Positions 62,311 through 64,000 of a stretch of 64,000 nt of DNA are shown piece by piece; position 1 is the stretch's first letter, and each line of letters begins with the position of its first letter. The stretch is from contig NZXU01000023.1 in NCBI GenBank assembly GCA_002698425.1, positions 1 to 64,000 on the forward strand. Direction: 5' to 3'. This DNA is from Ahrensia sp. Its GTDB lineage: Bacteria > Pseudomonadota > Alphaproteobacteria > Rhizobiales > Rhizobiaceae. The notes beneath the pieces are model-generated. The model saw only the letters and a program-made list of their open reading frames with translations, was not told where the DNA came from and did not search any database. The translations under genes were made by a program, and so were the position numbers.

Positions 62311-63286
62311 AGGACTGCTTGTACATCTTCATCAGATGCCCCTCGACGGTGATCGGAGCGTATTTCGGCTCCTCGCCGGGTTTCAGGCACGTCGGAATGC
62401 AGGTCACCTCATAGTCGGCATCGCCCTCGTAGAAATAGGGAATCGAATAGCGTTCGCGCCCGGAGGAATTGACCACGCGGTGCCGGGTCGACTTGTAGAG
62501 GTCGTTGGTCCAGTGAGCCAGGCTGTCGCCCAGATTGACCACGAAGCTTCCGGCAATCGGGTCGGCGTGGATCCACCCGTCGGTCGCGTGGTCATAGACC
62601 TGCAACCCGCCGACCTGGTCCTGGAGAAGCAATGTCAGCGCGCCCCAGTCGGTATGGGCGCCGGCCCCCTTCTCGTTCGGTTCGGCATTCTCGCGTTGCG
62701 GCGGATAATGCAGGAGCCGCAGAGTGGCGATCGGGTCGCGCTTGTAGATCTCGAAATAGTCCTCGGAAAGGTCGAGCGACAGGGCGATCCCGTTCATCAG
62801 CAGTTCGCTGAGACTGCGCATGGCCGCGTAATAAGCGCTCATGGTCGGACGAAAGCCGGGAAGATCGGTCGGCCAGACATTGGGGCCGCGATTGAAGCGG
62901 CCATCCACGACCCGCGGATCGTCTTCCGGCAATTCGAGGCCGATATAATAGCCTTCCTTCCTGTCGGGCGGCGCGCCGGCTTCCAGAACCTGTCCGCCGA
63001 GGACCTCGTAACCGCGATTGCACTTTGAAACCTGGGACTTCTCGTAGCGCATTTTCATGTCGACGGGCTGGTCGAAAAACCGCTTTGTTTCCGCGAACAC
63101 GGCATCGATCAGTCCTTGCGGAACGCCGTGGCCGACGCAGTAGAAAAAGCCCTTGTCGAGGCAGGCGGCCCGTAGCGCCGCGCCGACGGCTTTGCGTTGT
63201 TCGGGATCGGAGGAGGAAAGGCCGGAGACGTCGACCACCGGCAAGGCTTCGCCGGCGACGCGTTTGGCATCGAGAGACGTGTTCAT
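62303..63286 (-). CDS. Isopenicillin-N-synthase-like Fe(II)/2-oxoglutarate-type oxygenase
   Basis: A 327-aa jelly-roll iron oxygenase. The N-terminal DIOX_N part has LPVVDVSGL and DKGFFYCVGHGVP; the catalytic core has the iron ligands His and Asp in GAHTDWGALTLLLQD and the second His in STRHRVVNSSGRERYSIPYFY, whose Arg binds the 2-oxoglutarate carboxylate. Bacterial members are mostly of unknown substrate. It lies 79 bp downstream of a second, similar gene and is coupled to the alpha/beta hydrolase. Confidence 0.88.
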   Translation of the reverse strand: MNTSLDAKRVAGEALPVVDVSGLSSSDPEQRKAVGAALRAACLDKGFFYCVGHGVPQGLIDAVFAETKRFFDQPVDMKMRYEKSQVSKCNRGYEVLGGQVLEAGAPPDRKEGYYIGLELPEDDPRVVDGRFNRGPNVWPTDLPGFRPTMSAYYAAMRSLSELLMNGIALSLDLSEDYFEIYKRDPIATLRLLHYPPQRENAEPNEKGAGAHTDWGALTLLLQDQVGGLQVYDHATDGWIHADPIAGSFVVNLGDSLAHWTNDLYKSTRHRVVNSSGRERYSIPYFYEGDADYEVTCIPTCLKPGEEPKYAPITVEGHLMKMYKQSYG

Positions 63287-63323
63287 AGGAACGGCTCCTT
63301 GATTATTTGCGGGGCGCAGGGGA

Positions 63324-63344
63324 GGCGGCCCCGTCGGGGCCGCC
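63324..63344. repeat. Intercistronic inverted repeat between the two oxygenase genes
   Basis: GGCGGCCCC (63324-63332) and GGGGCCGCC (63336-63344) form a perfect 9-bp stem with a 3-base loop. No T tract follows in the direction of transcription (minus strand), so it may be an mRNA-stability hairpin. Confidence 0.5.
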
Positions 63345-63365
63345 GTTTCGTCTTGCGCCGGGTTC

Positions 63366-64000
63366 CTAGAGGGAGTTGGCGGCGATGCGTTGCAGCAGGT
63401 AGTCCTGCGCGGTGATCGGGTCGTATTTCTTGCCCGGCCCCTGGATGATCACGTCCTTGTTGGCCTGGCAGAAGAAGGGCAGCGAATAGCGCGGACCCAG
63501 ATACTCGTCCTGGCGGGGCATGCGGACCCGGTGCAGCGTCGACTGAAGCTGGTCGTCGCTCCAGCGCATCAGCATATCGCCGATATTGCAGGTCACCACG
63601 CCCGGCAGCGGCGGCACGTCTGTCCATTCGAGCTCGCCGCCGGTCGCTTCCTTGCCGGGGCACAGCTGCAATCCGCCCTGTCCGGTGCGCTGGTGCAGCA
63701 GCGTCAGGCAGTCGAAGTCGGTATGCGCGCCGGCGCGCCAGCCGGTGAAATCCTCCGGCTTGGCGTTCTCCATCGGCAGGTAATGGATCATGCGCAGCGT
63801 GCTCTGATATTCCGGCGACATCGGGTCATGTGCTTCGGTGAAGAAGTCCTCCGAAAAACCGAGCTTCAGCGCAAAACAGGAAAGCACCTTCATGCCGAGC
63901 GCCCAGTTGGCGCGCTCGAAGGCCAGCATGATGGCCTTGAAGCCCGGTGCTTCCTCGCCGGTCGGCCATAATTTGCCCATGCGCGGCAGGGTGATCTGGT
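63366..64000 (-). CDS. Second isopenicillin-N-synthase-like oxygenase, N-terminus beyond the window
   Basis: The frame is open to the window edge, so the N-terminal part (about a third) is missing. The visible C-terminal ~211 residues include the iron ligands in GAHTDFDCLTLLHQ and STLHRVRMP, with the R/S pair in PRYSLPFF and the ending DYLLQRIAANSL. The Met at 63980 is internal: in-frame codons continue upstream to the last base. It is related to the next gene downstream; the pair probably arose by duplication. Confidence 0.87.
   Translation of the reverse strand, partial: QITLPRMGKLWPTGEEAPGFKAIMLAFERANWALGMKVLSCFALKLGFSEDFFTEAHDPMSPEYQSTLRMIHYLPMENAKPEDFTGWRAGAHTDFDCLTLLHQRTGQGGLQLCPGKEATGGELEWTDVPPLPGVVTCNIGDMLMRWSDDQLQSTLHRVRMPRQDEYLGPRYSLPFFCQANKDVIIQGPGKKYDPITAQDYLLQRIAANSL

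Overview
The window is a high-GC bacterial chromosome segment. The likely source is an alphaproteobacterium of the Hyphomicrobiales (Rhizobiales) type: there is a typical guaA, rhizobial-style palindromic intergenic repeats, many TRAP/TAXI and NitT/TauT-type importers, and paired catabolic operons with GntR, LysR, IclR and MarR regulators. No rRNA, tRNA, CRISPR, transposase or integrase was seen. After guaA (733-2304), almost everything to the right edge is accessory catabolic DNA made of at least four aromatic or organic-acid modules.

Module 1 (2.5-16.6 kb): GntR regulator plus YciI-like protein, a two-subunit molybdenum hydroxylase, a zinc-type alcohol dehydrogenase, a DctPQM TRAP importer, a CocE-type hydrolase, a signal-less NMT1-like binding protein, and an operon of a beta-hydroxyacid dehydrogenase, a FAH-type hydrolase and an extradiol dioxygenase. 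Four intergenic regions share a TTGGAA...AATATTT-like inverted motif, a candidate GntR regulon. The substrate is unknown, but the enzyme set fits hydroxylation followed by meta ring cleavage of an aromatic or heteroaromatic compound.

Module 2 (16.9-25.3 kb): a LysR gene diverges from a NitT/TauT-type ABC importer with two different permeases, an FMN 2-hydroxyacid dehydrogenase, a ketopantoate-reductase-like protein and an M24-fold protein with an altered metal site. A stand-alone ADP-forming acyl-CoA synthetase follows on the other strand.

Module 3 (27.8-39.1 kb): an IclR gene diverges from two paralogous aryl-CoA-type FAD hydroxylases, the second fused to a benzoate-CoA-ligase domain. Then come a TAXI-TRAP importer, fumarylpyruvate hydrolase, GST-type maleylpyruvate isomerase, gentisate 1,2-dioxygenase and a DinB/MDMPI-like protein. 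This reads as uptake, CoA activation, ring hydroxylation and gentisate ring cleavage, for example of salicylate.

Module 4 (39.2-61.5 kb): first a MarR-controlled Rieske / 99-aa protein / amidohydrolase unit of unknown pathway. Then comes a large regulon with the phthalate 4,5-dioxygenase pathway (Pht2, Pht3, Pht4, Pht5: phthalate to protocatechuate), a TAXI-TRAP and an ABC importer, an EamA transporter, a class II aldolase, L- and D-type 2-hydroxyacid dehydrogenases, a ThDP 2-oxoacid decarboxylase and an aldehyde dehydrogenase. Six TTAG-N4-CTAA sites (five exact, one with a mismatch), two in each of three divergent promoter regions, tie it together and point to the MarR protein at 46697-47200. 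The enzyme set suggests a mandelate-like side-chain route feeding phthalate. No protocatechuate ring-cleavage gene lies in the window.

The right end (61.6-64 kb) holds an alpha/beta hydrolase and two isopenicillin-N-synthase-like Fe(II)/2-oxoglutarate-type oxygenases, one cut by the window edge.
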